Shown here piece by piece: positions 28,193 through 36,339 of a stretch of 64,000 bases of DNA. The translations under genes were made by a program, and so were the position numbers. Within the stretch, counting starts at the first letter, position 1. The number at the start of each line of letters is the position of its first letter. The notes under the pieces are model-generated. The model ran no database searches and had not been told where the DNA came from. It saw only the letters and a program-made list of their open reading frames with translations. Origin of the DNA: Streptomyces aculeolatus (lineage in GTDB: Bacteria > Actinomycetota > Actinomycetes > Streptomycetales > Streptomycetaceae); the NCBI RefSeq assembly GCF_020400605.1, contig NZ_JAINRD010000024.1, forward strand, positions 62,001 to 126,000, read 5' to 3'.

Positions 28193-29123
28193 CCGCGGGC
28201 GTACGGGCGAGGAGGCCGCGCAGCGCCGCGGCCACCTCGTCCGGGGCCTCCTCGGCCATGAAGTGCCCGCAGGACACGGTGGCGTGCCGCAGGTCGGGGG
28301 CCCAGGCGCGCCACCGCGCGGCGGCGTCGAAGCCGAGCGCGGCGCCCCAGTCCTGCTGCAGGACGGCCACCGGCATACGGAGCAGGTTGCCGGCCTCGCG
28401 GTCCGCGCCGTCGTGCTCGACGTCGACGCCCGCGGACGCCCGGTAGTCCGCCACGATCGACGGCACCGCGGCCCGCGACGCCGCCAGATACGCGGCGCGT
28501 ACGTCGGCGGGGAAGGTGTCCGGGCCGCCGGACCAGATGTCGAGGAAGTGGCCGAAGAACGCGTCCGGGGCGGCGGCGATCATCTCCTCGGGCAGGCCCG
28601 GCGGCTGCGCCATCAGGTACAGGTGGAAGCCGACGGCCGCCGACACCCCGTGCATCACGTCCCACATGTCGAGGGTCGGCAGCACGTCCAGGCACGCGAG
28701 GTGGGTGACCGCGCCGGGGTGGTCGAGCCCGGCGCGGAACGCCACCAGCGCGCCCCTGTCGTGCCCCGCCAGCGCGAAGCGCTCGTACCCCAGCTCGCGG
28801 GCGAGCGCCACGACGTCGGCGGCCATCGTGCGCTTGGCGTACGCGCTGCCGCCGGGCCCGCCGGGCCCGCCGGAACTGCCGGGTCCGCCGGCTGTCTCGG
28901 CCGGCTTGTCGCTGGCGCCGTAGCCGCGTAGGTCGGGGCAGATGACGGTGTGGTCGGCGGCGAGCCGGGCGGCGACGTGCCGCCACATGAGGTGGGTCTG
29001 CGGGAAGCCGTGCAGCAGCACGACCGGGCTGCCGTCCGGGTTGCCGCCGACGGCGGTGCTGAGCGCCACGCCGTCGGCGACGGTGACGCGGCGGTAGTCG
29101 AAGCCGGGGATGCGGGGGGACAT
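28179..29123 (-). CDS. alpha/beta hydrolase (epoxide hydrolase / haloacetate dehalogenase type)
   Basis: The 314-residue protein has the oxyanion motif VVLLHGFPQTHLMWRHVA, then CPDLRGYGASDKP, and the nucleophile elbow LAGHDRGALVAFR with Asp as nucleophile. An Asp nucleophile followed by Arg is typical of haloacetate dehalogenases and epoxide hydrolases, not esterases. The catalytic His is in SCGHFMAEEAP. Residues about 78-93 form an inserted Gly/Pro/Ser-rich stretch that may vary between strains. The ATG at 29123 has AAGGGA about 10 nt upstream. It is divergent from the SARP gene. Confidence 0.87.
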   Translation of the reverse strand: MSPRIPGFDYRRVTVADGVALSTAVGGNPDGSPVVLLHGFPQTHLMWRHVAARLAADHTVICPDLRGYGASDKPAETAGGPGSSGGPGGPGGSAYAKRTMAADVVALARELGYERFALAGHDRGALVAFRAGLDHPGAVTHLACLDVLPTLDMWDVMHGVSAAVGFHLYLMAQPPGLPEEMIAAAPDAFFGHFLDIWSGGPDTFPADVRAAYLAASRAAVPSIVADYRASAGVDVEHDGADREAGNLLRMPVAVLQQDWGAALGFDAAARWRAWAPDLRHATVSCGHFMAEEAPDEVAAALRGLLARTPAATTA

Positions 29124-29170
29124 CGGGGTGTTTCCCTTTGTAGCCGATCGTTGTCCCCAGCGTGCGCGGC

Positions 29171-29203
29171 GCGGATGAGCAGCGGATGAGCGCGCTGTAC
29201 GGT
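29171..29203 (+). promoter_or_regulatory. direct repeats upstream of the SARP gene, with -10 box
   Basis: GCGGATGAGC occurs at 29171-29180 and again at 29182-29191, an 11-bp period. TACGGT at 29198-29203 is a candidate -10, 6 bp after the second copy. SARP regulators bind direct repeats spaced 11 bp with the proximal one about 8 bp from the -10, so autoregulation is likely. Confidence 0.5.
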
Positions 29204-29255
29204 GGCGCCCGGCGGGCCCCGGGCGGGGGCGGGCGGCGGGAGAGGTGATCGGCGG

Positions 29256-31352
29256 GTGCGGGTCCTCTTCGGCGTGCTGGGGCCGGTGGCGGCCTGGGAC
29301 GGGGACGTGGACGGGGCCGGCGACGGCGCGGACCGCGAGGGCGGCGGGGCCGGGGGTCCCGGCGCGGGCGGCGGCGCGATCGCGTTGAAGGGGCCGCGGC
29401 ACCGGGCCGTGCTCGCCCGCCTGATCGTCGCGCGCCGCCGCGTCGTCCCGGTCGGCCTGCTGGTCGACGACCTGTGGACCGATCCGCCCGCGGACGCCGT
29501 CGGCGCGGTACGGACCTTCGTCGCCGCGCTGCGCCGCGCCCTGGAACCCGAGCGTCCGCCGCGGGCACCCGCGCGCCTGCTGGTCACGCAGGGCCCGGGG
29601 TACGCGCTCCGCGCGGAACCGGACGCCGTCGACGCCTGGCGCTTCGAGACGGCGGTGGCCGACGCCAGGACCCTGCCGCCGCAGGCAGCGGCGGCGCGGC
29701 TGGACGAGGCGCTGGGGTGGTGGCGCGGCCCCGCGTACGCGGAGTTCGCGGATCTGCCGTGGGCCCGTACCGAGCGCTCCCGGCTCGCGGAACTGCGCCT
29801 GCACGCGGTCGAGTTGCACGCCGGGGCCCGGCTGTCCCTGGGCCTCGCCGCGGAGGCGGCGGCGGACCTGGACGCCCACGTGGCCGGGCACCCCTGGCGC
29901 GAGGGCGCCTGGCGTCTGCTGGCGCTGGCCCTGTACCGGGCCGGCCGCCAGGCCGACGCCCTGGCGGTGCTGCGCCGGGCGCGCACGATGCTGGGCGAGC
30001 AGTTGGGCGTGGACCCGGGCCCGGCGCTGCGCCGGCTGGAGACGGACATCCTGGCGCAGGCGGACCACCTTCAGACGCCGGACCCGCGGCAGGACGGGGA
30101 CGCGGACAGTGACGGCGGCGGTGACGGGGCGCGGCGGGTGTGGGCCGAGGCGGCGGCCGCGTACGACCGGGCCGTCGGCGGCGGTGCGCGCGCCCGGCTG
30201 GAGTCCACCGTCGGACTGCTCCGCAGCCTGGCCGTCACCGGCGGCGGCGGGCTCCAGGCCGCGCGGCGGCACCGGGTGGCGGCCGTCGAGGCGGCCGAGG
30301 AGTCGGGCGACGCGGAGCTGACCGCGCGGGTCATCGGCGCGTACGACGTGCCCGCCGTCTGGACCCGCGTCGACGACCCGGAGCAGGCCGCCCGTGTCGT
30401 GGCCGCGGCCGAACGCGCCCTCGCCGCGCTGCCGCCCGCCGAGCACGCCGCCGTACGGGCCCGGCTGCTGGCCACCGTCGCCGTCGAGTCCCGCGGCACC
30501 CGCTCGGCGCGCGGGCCGGAGGCCGCCCGGGAGGCGGAGCGGCTGGCCCGCGGCCTGGACGATCCGGCACTGCTGGCGTTCGCGCTCAACGGCGTGTTCA
30601 TGCAGACCTTCGAGCGCACCGGCCTGGCGGCGGAACGGGACGGGACCGGCGCAGAACTGGTCGCGCTCGCGGCGCGGCACGGGCTCGTGACGTACGAGGT
30701 GCTGGGCCACCTCATCCGGCTGCAGGCCCGCGCGGCACTGGCGGACTTCCCCGGCGCCGACGCGCACGCCGCGGCGGCGGACCGGCTCGCCGAGCGCCAC
30801 GAACTGCCGCTGGTCGCGGTGTTCACCCGCTGGTACGCGGCCCTCCGCCTCGCCGAGACCGGCACCGGACCGCCCGGCACGGCGCACGCCCCCGACACCC
30901 CCGACGACCCCGAGGCCGCCTGCCGCGGTGCCGCCGCGCTCCTCGACGGGGCCGGGATGCCCGGGCTGGAGCGCGGGTTGCTGCCGCTGGCGCTGCTCTG
31001 CCTGCGGCTGCGGCGCGGACTCGGCGCCTCCGTCGCCGCCACCGGCGCCGACTGGGGTCCGTACGAGCCGTGGGTGCGGCCCCACCTGCTGCTCGCCCAG
31101 GGGCGCCGCGCCGAGGCCGGGAAGGCCCTGCGCGCCGTGCCCGAGCCACCGCGGGACCTGATGCAGGAGGCCGCGTGGTGCCTGGTCGCGCGGGCGGCCG
31201 TCGAACTCGGCGACCGCGGGACCATGGTGCGCGCCCGCGACCGGCTCGCCCCCGCGGCGGCCGAGATCGCCGGGGCCGGCACCGGGCTGCTGACGCTGGG
31301 GCCCGTCGCCGGGCACCTCGACGCGCTCACCGCCGCGCTAGGCCCTGTCTGA
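29256..31352 (+). CDS. SARP-type regulator: wHTH, BTAD and TPR-like C-terminus
   Basis: The 698-residue protein starts VLFGVLGPVAAW, the typical first strand of SARP/AfsR DNA-binding domains. An acidic Gly-rich insert (about 18-45) follows, then the wHTH (RHRAVLARLIVARRRVVPVGLLVDDLW to GPGYALRA) and the BTAD to about residue 275. There is no NB-ARC P-loop; the rest is TPR-like helical repeats. GTG 29256 has GGGAGAGG upstream. The last residues (LGPV) and the stop codon come from the inserted MITE at 31338-31587. SARPs commonly activate antibiotic genes, but no cluster is adjacent. Confidence 0.85.
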   Translation: MRVLFGVLGPVAAWDGDVDGAGDGADREGGGAGGPGAGGGAIALKGPRHRAVLARLIVARRRVVPVGLLVDDLWTDPPADAVGAVRTFVAALRRALEPERPPRAPARLLVTQGPGYALRAEPDAVDAWRFETAVADARTLPPQAAAARLDEALGWWRGPAYAEFADLPWARTERSRLAELRLHAVELHAGARLSLGLAAEAAADLDAHVAGHPWREGAWRLLALALYRAGRQADALAVLRRARTMLGEQLGVDPGPALRRLETDILAQADHLQTPDPRQDGDADSDGGGDGARRVWAEAAAAYDRAVGGGARARLESTVGLLRSLAVTGGGGLQAARRHRVAAVEAAEESGDAELTARVIGAYDVPAVWTRVDDPEQAARVVAAAERALAALPPAEHAAVRARLLATVAVESRGTRSARGPEAAREAERLARGLDDPALLAFALNGVFMQTFERTGLAAERDGTGAELVALAARHGLVTYEVLGHLIRLQARAALADFPGADAHAAAADRLAERHELPLVAVFTRWYAALRLAETGTGPPGTAHAPDTPDDPEAACRGAAALLDGAGMPGLERGLLPLALLCLRLRRGLGASVAATGADWGPYEPWVRPHLLLAQGRRAEAGKALRAVPEPPRDLMQEAAWCLVARAAVELGDRGTMVRARDRLAPAAAEIAGAGTGLLTLGPVAGHLDALTAALGPV

Positions 31353-31587
31353 CAAATCCCGCCTGTGTCTGGGGGCACCGCCCACGCGCGCGCAGCGCGC
31401 TGTGGGGGAGCCTGGCACGCGCGCTCGCTGCGTTGTCGGGCTCGACCGAATAGGCCCACTATGCGGTCGACCCTCCGCCTTGCGATCGCACGCACCAGAC
31501 GCCTGGGGGTACCGCCCACGCGCGCCTGCGCGCTGTGGGGGAACCCGCCCTGCGGGCGGACGGCGCCATTTGTCAGACAGGGCCTAG
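31338..31587. mobile_element. 250-bp MITE-like element with 20-bp terminal inverted repeats
   Basis: CTAGGCCCTGTCTGACAAAT at 31338-31357 and its exact inverse at 31568-31587 bound the element. The CTAG at each end can be the 4-bp target duplication used by IS5-group elements; the element proper then begins at GGCCCTG. Inside are two direct copies of a roughly 43-bp hairpin block (31369-31412 and 31503-31545), and no transposase ORF. Removing it with one CTAG restores an open frame in the SARP gene that ends six codons later (Gly-Ala-Pro-Pro-Ser-Pro), which supports a genuine insertion. Confidence 0.8.
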
Positions 31588-31614
31588 GCGCCCCGCCGTC
31601 CCCGTAGCCGGTGC

Positions 31615-32100
31615 TCAGAGGCTGATCTCGCGGCGGGTGTCGATGCCCGTGCCGTACGCGGGGTCGCGGCCCGGGACGTGCACCTCGTAGCGCGTGGCCC
31701 GGGCCCGGAACAGGTGCAGCTCCGCGTCGCCGCGCACGTCCGCCGGCCGGAAGCGGATCGCCGCGGGGTCCATCGCGCCGCCGAACGCCTCGTCGCACGC
31801 CGCCGCCAGCTCCGCCTCCGGGACCTCCTCCGCCGTCGCCCCGACGTAGACCGCGCGGCCGGCGCCGATCGCCGCCGTCGTGTCGTATACGACGAACTCG
31901 ACGCCGGGCCGGGCGGCGATGTTGACCGAGTGCCGCGCGTGGGGCGAGGAGACCCAGTAGAAGGTGCGGTAGCCGGCGTGGGTGAAGAACACCGGGGAGA
32001 CCCGGGGCCGTCCGTCGGGTTCCGCGGTCCCCAGGGTGAGATAGCGGTTCGCGTCGAGCACGTCGCGCGCCAGCCCGGCCAGGTCCTCGGGAAGTGCCAT
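31615..32100 (-). CDS. pyridoxamine 5'-phosphate oxidase-like FMN/F420-binding protein
   Basis: The 161-residue split-barrel protein has RYLTLGTAEPDGRPRVSPVFF at 20-40, then YRTFYWVSSPHARHSVNI and GRAVYVGATAEEV, and a C-terminus rich in Arg and Asp. This is the PNPOx-like fold, which uses FMN or F420 to reduce or oxidise small molecules; the exact activity cannot be read. The ATG has GGAGGGGG upstream. It is the last gene of the leftward operon, 48 nt after the MmgE/PrpD gene. Confidence 0.82.
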   Translation of the reverse strand: MALPEDLAGLARDVLDANRYLTLGTAEPDGRPRVSPVFFTHAGYRTFYWVSSPHARHSVNIAARPGVEFVVYDTTAAIGAGRAVYVGATAEEVPEAELAAACDEAFGGAMDPAAIRFRPADVRGDAELHLFRARATRYEVHVPGRDPAYGTGIDTRREISL

Positions 32101-32148
32101 CGCTTGTCCCCCTCCGCGTACGCGGCCGCCGCCGACCGCCGGCTGAGG

Positions 32149-33561
32149 CTACCGGACGCGACTGACAGTACCCGTCTCCAGCAGCGACGTGAGGGCGGTG
32201 ATGTCCGGCGCGCCGTCCAGGCCGTCGACGGCCGCCTTGACGGCGCGGGCCCGTTCCCCGTCCAGCACGTCCGCCGTCAGGGCCGTGAACTTGCGCTCCA
32301 GGTCCGCCTCCGGCAGCGGGTTCTCGGCCGCGCCCAGCGGGTGTTCGACGTCGCGCACGTACGTCTCGCCCGTGCGCGCCGTGACCTCGGTGACCGACGC
32401 CACCGACTGCCGCAGCGCGCCCGCACGTTCGTCCAGGGCGGCGTCGCCCGCGACCGTGATGCGGTCGCTGAGCCCGGCGATCGCCGGGTCGGTGAGGCGC
32501 AGGTCGGTCATGATGTCGGCGAAGCCGACGCGGCCGCGGTGGGCGGCGACCGCCAGGACGTACTGCATGCAGTGGGAGCGCAGCGGGTTGGCGTCCACCA
32601 CGTGGTACGACGAGCGGGGGGCGCGGACGGCGACGCGCTCGATGTCCTCCGGGCGCAGGTCGTGCGTGCGCATGACGTCCAGCAGCCCGTCGAGGGCGGC
32701 CGGGATGAACACGCAGCACGAGTTGCGCTTGAAGAACAGCTCCCCGACCGCGTACCGCTCACCGATCCCGGCGAGCAGCGCCTCCTGGTCCCACTGCCCC
32801 GTGAACGCCTGCCCGAAGGGGTACTTGCCGCCGAAGACGTCCGCCGGGCCGCGCATGCCGAGCGCCGCGAGGGTGGCGGCCTGCACGCCGGCCTGGGCGG
32901 CGAGGCCGATGTTGAGGGGCCGGGACTGCTCCGTCGGGTCGTCGACCCACGACAGCAGCCCGGACGCGCTCGTGCCCGCCAGCCCCAGCGCCTCCGCGAA
33001 CCGCTCCCCGTCGAGGCCCAGCAGCAGCCCGGCGGCCACCGTGCTGCCGAACGCGCCCGCGACCGTCGTCGGGTGGAACCCCCGCGCGTACTGGACGGCG
33101 GGGCCGAGGGCGTAGCTGACGCGGGCGGCGACGTCGATGCCGGCGACGGTGGCGGCCAGCACGTCGGCGCCGGAGGAGCGCTGCCGCTCCGCGACGGCGA
33201 GGGCGGCGGGGGCGACGACGGCGATGGCGTGGACGTTCGCGGAGGGGTGGTGGCTCTCGATGTCGCAGTAGTAGGCGAGGGTGCCGTTGGCGAGGGCGGC
33301 GGTCGCGGCGTTGGTGCGCAGCGGGGAGCCGAAGAGGCGGGAGGTGCCGGGGCCGGCCTCGGCGGCGGTCTTCTCCAGCAGCTCCATCACGGGGTAGCGG
33401 CGGGAGGTGGCGGCCATGAGGGCGCCGAGGCAGTCGTAGAGCGCGTTCTTCGCCTGGCGCACGACGGGGGCGGGCAGCCGGTCGTACGCGAAGGCGTCGA
33501 GGCTCCCGACGAGCTGCTGGGTGCGGGTACGGGGAGGGGTGCGGGTGCCGGTTGCGGGCAT
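32149..33561 (-). CDS. MmgE/PrpD-family protein
   Basis: The 470-residue protein has the N-terminal helical domain typical of MmgE/PrpD (VRQAKNALYDCLGALMAATSRRYPV, then NGTLAYYCDIESHHPSANVHAIAVVAPAALAVAE), FHPTTVAGAFGSTVAAGLLLGL, and a C-terminal lid domain (ELFFKRNSCCVFIPAALDGLLDVM). The family includes 2-methylcitrate dehydratase, cis-aconitate decarboxylase and epimerases, so no reaction is assigned. AAGGAG lies 6 nt before the ATG. It follows the aminotransferase by 29 nt. With no prpB/prpC nearby, the methylcitrate cycle is unlikely. Confidence 0.88.
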   Translation of the reverse strand: MPATGTRTPPRTRTQQLVGSLDAFAYDRLPAPVVRQAKNALYDCLGALMAATSRRYPVMELLEKTAAEAGPGTSRLFGSPLRTNAATAALANGTLAYYCDIESHHPSANVHAIAVVAPAALAVAERQRSSGADVLAATVAGIDVAARVSYALGPAVQYARGFHPTTVAGAFGSTVAAGLLLGLDGERFAEALGLAGTSASGLLSWVDDPTEQSRPLNIGLAAQAGVQAATLAALGMRGPADVFGGKYPFGQAFTGQWDQEALLAGIGERYAVGELFFKRNSCCVFIPAALDGLLDVMRTHDLRPEDIERVAVRAPRSSYHVVDANPLRSHCMQYVLAVAAHRGRVGFADIMTDLRLTDPAIAGLSDRITVAGDAALDERAGALRQSVASVTEVTARTGETYVRDVEHPLGAAENPLPEADLERKFTALTADVLDGERARAVKAAVDGLDGAPDITALTSLLETGTVSRVR

Positions 33562-33590
33562 GGCGGACTCCTTCGCGGTGCGGTGGGCGG

Positions 33591-34919
33591 TCAGCGGGCG
33601 AGGGCGCGCAGCGCCGCGGTCATCCGGCTCAGAGCGGCCTCCCACACCGCCTCGTCGCGGGCGTAGCAGACGCGGAAGGAGCCGATGCCGCGCGGGCCGA
33701 ACTGGTAGCCGGGGCTGACCAGGACACCGGCCTCGCGCACCAGGCGGTCGGCGAGGACGTGGTCGGGCACGCCGAGCGCGGAGGCGTCCACGAAGAGGTA
33801 CGCGGTGCCCGGCGGCCGGGGCCCGCCGCGGGCCCGCAGCCCCAGGTCGGCGACGTCCGCCAGCCACGCCGCGGTCTGTTCGCGCAGGCCGCGCAGGTCG
33901 GCCAGCCGGTCCCGGACGAAGTCCTCGTCGTCGCGCAGCCACCGGGTCAGCAGGTGCTGCGCGTACGCGGGTGCCCGCAGGGACATCGCGGCGAGCACGT
34001 CCTCCGCGCCGTCGGCGACGTCTCCGGGCGCGACGACGACGCCGACGCGGTAGCCCGACAGGGACTCGGTCTTGGACGGTCCCGTGACGGTGGCGCAGCG
34101 TCCGCGCATGCCGGGCTCGGCGATCAGGCGGGGGAAGGGGGTGCCGTAGACGAGCCGGGCGTACAGCTCGTCGACGACGGCGAAGGCGTCGTGCTCGCGC
34201 ACGAGCGCGGCGATGCCGGCGACGACGTCGGGCGGGTAGACGGCGCCGGTGGGGTTGTTGGGGTGCGAGAACAGGACGACGGAGGCGCCCGCGCGGAGCG
34301 CCGCGGCCAGCTCGTCCAGGTCGGGTACGAGTCCCGGGCTGCTGTCCGCGTCGCCCTCGGGGCCGTCGCCGGCCGGGCGGGAGGTCAGCGGGACGTGGTG
34401 CACGTGCGCGCCCAGGAGCCGCAGGATGCGCTCGCTGAACAGGTAGTCGGGGTCGAGGAGCGCGACCGTGTCGCCGGGGGAGACCAGCGCGGCGAGGGTG
34501 GCGAAGAGCCCGGTCTGCGAGCCGGGGGTGAGGAGCAGTTCGCGCTCCGGGTCGACGGGGGTGCCCAGCCGGCGGCCCAGTTCGTGTGCCACCGGCCGCC
34601 GGACGGCCGCCGCACCGCGGTACGGGGTGTAGGCGTGGGCGCCGTCGGCCGCGGCGACGGCGAAGGCTTCGGCGGCCCAGGGCGGGGGCGGGAAGCGGAC
34701 GGTGTCGAAGTGGGTGGTGTCCAGCACGTCGTCGGTCACGCCGGCGGCCACGAACCGGTCGGCCTCGCGGACGGACAGGCCCAGCCGCCCGGCGCGTTCG
34801 GGCAGGTGGAGGCGGCGGACTGCGGTGGCGCGGCCGTAGGCGGGCCTCCGGCGCGTACGCGGGGCTGCGGACTCTTCGAACCCTTCGGTCTCCTCGGACT
34901 CCTCGGGCTCCCGGCTCAC
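33591..34919 (-). CDS. PLP-dependent aminotransferase, class I/II
   Basis: The 442-residue protein starts with an Glu-rich extension (about 35 residues), then a fold-type I core: LTPGSQTGLFATLAALVSPGD, LFSHPNNPTGAVYP (Asn contacting PLP), VVDELYARLVY, and the PLP lysine in TGPSKTESLSGYRVG. The C-terminus has FRVCYARDE, with the substrate Arg. The GTG start overlaps the upstream HAD stop in a GTGA, so the two are translationally coupled. Its amino acid substrate is not known; coupling to an HAD hydrolase and MmgE/PrpD enzyme suggests one catabolic route. Confidence 0.9.
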   Translation of the reverse strand: MSREPEESEETEGFEESAAPRTRRRPAYGRATAVRRLHLPERAGRLGLSVREADRFVAAGVTDDVLDTTHFDTVRFPPPPWAAEAFAVAAADGAHAYTPYRGAAAVRRPVAHELGRRLGTPVDPERELLLTPGSQTGLFATLAALVSPGDTVALLDPDYLFSERILRLLGAHVHHVPLTSRPAGDGPEGDADSSPGLVPDLDELAAALRAGASVVLFSHPNNPTGAVYPPDVVAGIAALVREHDAFAVVDELYARLVYGTPFPRLIAEPGMRGRCATVTGPSKTESLSGYRVGVVVAPGDVADGAEDVLAAMSLRAPAYAQHLLTRWLRDDEDFVRDRLADLRGLREQTAAWLADVADLGLRARGGPRPPGTAYLFVDASALGVPDHVLADRLVREAGVLVSPGYQFGPRGIGSFRVCYARDEAVWEAALSRMTAALRALAR

Positions 34920-35635
34920 CGCGCCGGCTCCTTCGGCGCCCGGTCCAGGCCCAGCAGCCCGGGCAGCCCGCGCAGGTCGGGCAGTTGGGCCGTGGGCGCG
35001 GGGGTGGTGGGGCGCAGCTCCTGGCCCTGCCGGTTGATCCAGACGGTGGGGATGCCCATCGGCACGGACCGCGGCAGGTCGACGTACTGCGACTGCGCCA
35101 CGTGCACCGCCTCGTGCGGCTCCACCCCCGCCCGGCCGAGGACCAGCTCGAAGAGCGCGCGGTGCGGCTTGTACGCGCCGACCGCCTCGCCCGTGAAGAC
35201 GTGCCGGAACGGGTCGCCCAGCTTGCGCACGCTGACGTCGATGATGTCGCGCTGGCTGTTGGAGATCGTGGCCAGCGGCACGTGCGCGCCCAGCAGGCGC
35301 AGGGTCCCGACGCTGTCGTCGAAGGGGTCGGCTTCGGCCATCACGTCGCCGAGCGCGGCGAGTTCCGCGGGGGCCGCGGTGATGCCGGCCTCCGCCTCCA
35401 GGGCCTCGGCCATGGTGGTGGCGAGCAGCTCGCGGTAGGGCAGGAAGCGGCCGTGGACGGCGGGCAGGGCGTAGCCGTAGTACCAGCGGCGGTAGAAGGC
35501 GCCGATGTCCGCGTCCTCGTCCCGGTCGGCGAACAGCGTGCGCAGGTGGGCGCGCAGGGCGCCGTCCCAGTCGATGAGGGTGCCGTAGGTGTCGAAGGTG
35601 ATGAGCCGGGGGCGGGCGGGCAGCGGAGTGGGCAT
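34916..35635 (-). CDS. HAD-superfamily hydrolase, haloacid dehalogenase type II
   Basis: The 239-residue protein has motif I FDTYGTLIDWD with the nucleophile Asp, an alpha-helical cap, motif II TISNSQRD, motif III Lys in AVGAYKPH, and motif IV VAQSQYVDLP. This matches L-2-haloacid dehalogenase-like proteins, whose real substrates are often phosphorylated or unknown. The ATG is 6 nt after a -10 box, so the mRNA is probably leaderless. It heads the operon of aminotransferase, MmgE/PrpD and PPOX-like genes. Confidence 0.88.
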   Translation of the reverse strand: MPTPLPARPRLITFDTYGTLIDWDGALRAHLRTLFADRDEDADIGAFYRRWYYGYALPAVHGRFLPYRELLATTMAEALEAEAGITAAPAELAALGDVMAEADPFDDSVGTLRLLGAHVPLATISNSQRDIIDVSVRKLGDPFRHVFTGEAVGAYKPHRALFELVLGRAGVEPHEAVHVAQSQYVDLPRSVPMGIPTVWINRQGQELRPTTPAPTAQLPDLRGLPGLLGLDRAPKEPAR

Positions 35636-35641
35636 GGCTCG

Positions 35642-35679
35642 ACCGTAGGACCGCTCGTTGACATTGGTCAAGAGCCAAT
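35642..35679 (-). promoter_or_regulatory. promoter and overlapping dyads of the HAD operon
   Basis: On the minus strand, TTGACC (35666-35671) and TACGGT (35642-35647) are 18 bp apart and the start codon is 6 nt further on. Two dyads overlap the -35: TTGAC-N4-GTCAA (35658-35671) and ATTGG-N7-CCAAT (35663-35679). Both would let a repressor control the operon. Confidence 0.6.
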
Positions 35680-35719
35680 AACTCATGTACGAGCCGAAGG
35701 TGCCGCCGCGCGGCCGCCG

Positions 35720-36277
35720 TCAGCCGGTGCGCTGCGTGCGCTTGCGCTCCCGGTAGGCGGTGACGTGCGCGCGGTTGCCGCAGCTCCTGGTGTCGCAGTA
35801 GCGGCGCAGGCCCGGGCGGGAGGCGTCGACGAAGACGTTCGCGCAGTCCGCGCCCTCGCAGATCCGCAGCCGGCCCGCGCCGCCGTCGGCGATCGCGGTC
35901 AGCAGCGCGACCACGCAGGACGTCGCCACCCGCTCGCCCAGCGGCGCCCGCGGGCGGGCGTAGTGCCAGTGCCAGGCGCCGTCGTGGTCGGTGAGGTGGG
36001 GCTGTGCGCGCAGGTCGCGCAGGAGCGCGTTGAGGTCGGCGACGGACTTGTGCACCGGGGTGCCGCCGAAGACGAACCGCAGCCGCGGACGCAGCTGCCG
36101 CAGCCGCTCCAGGTCGGCGGCGGACACGGCGCGGCCGACGTCCCAGCCGTGCCGGGTGAGGATCCCGGCGGCGTCCTCGGGGGTGCGCAGCCGGTCCGTA
36201 CCGATGATGACGTCCAGGCTGTTGACCAGGTCGACGGCCGTGAGCGCCGCCTGCCCCGTGTAATCACTTACGGCCAT
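35720..36277 (-). CDS. CGNR zinc-finger (ABATE domain) protein, putative stress regulator
   Basis: The 185-residue protein has an ABATE-type N-terminal domain (LTAVDLVNSLDVIIG, RLRQLRPRLRFVF) and the C-terminal zinc finger RICEGADCANVFVDASRPGLRRYCDTRSCGNRAHVTAYRERKR. The two Cys pairs, C-x(4)-C and C-x(4)-C, and CGNR are all present. Such proteins are thought to be ligand-responsive regulators. ATG 36277 follows GGAAG. A GTAA-N4-TTAC dyad overlaps its start. Confidence 0.9.
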   Translation of the reverse strand: MAVSDYTGQAALTAVDLVNSLDVIIGTDRLRTPEDAAGILTRHGWDVGRAVSAADLERLRQLRPRLRFVFGGTPVHKSVADLNALLRDLRAQPHLTDHDGAWHWHYARPRAPLGERVATSCVVALLTAIADGGAGRLRICEGADCANVFVDASRPGLRRYCDTRSCGNRAHVTAYRERKRTQRTG

Positions 36278-36311
36278 GGTGACTTCCGCTCGTACCCATT
36301 ACTTAAGGTAA
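36260..36311. promoter_or_regulatory. GTAA/TTAC dyads around the CGNR gene start
   Basis: GTAA-TCAC-TTAC at 36260-36271 lies just inside the coding region, and TTAC-TTAAG-GTAA at 36299-36311 lies upstream. They are about 39 bp apart, a pattern that could support cooperative binding of a dimeric regulator, possibly the CGNR protein itself. The functional reading is tentative. Confidence 0.35.
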
Positions 36312-36339
36312 AGATACCAATGGCGGCAGAGCCGTCCCG

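Noticed and set aside
31365..31607. Short coding frames inside the 31.3-31.6 kb element
   Set aside because: They run through hairpin repeats of the MITE and have no transposase motif.
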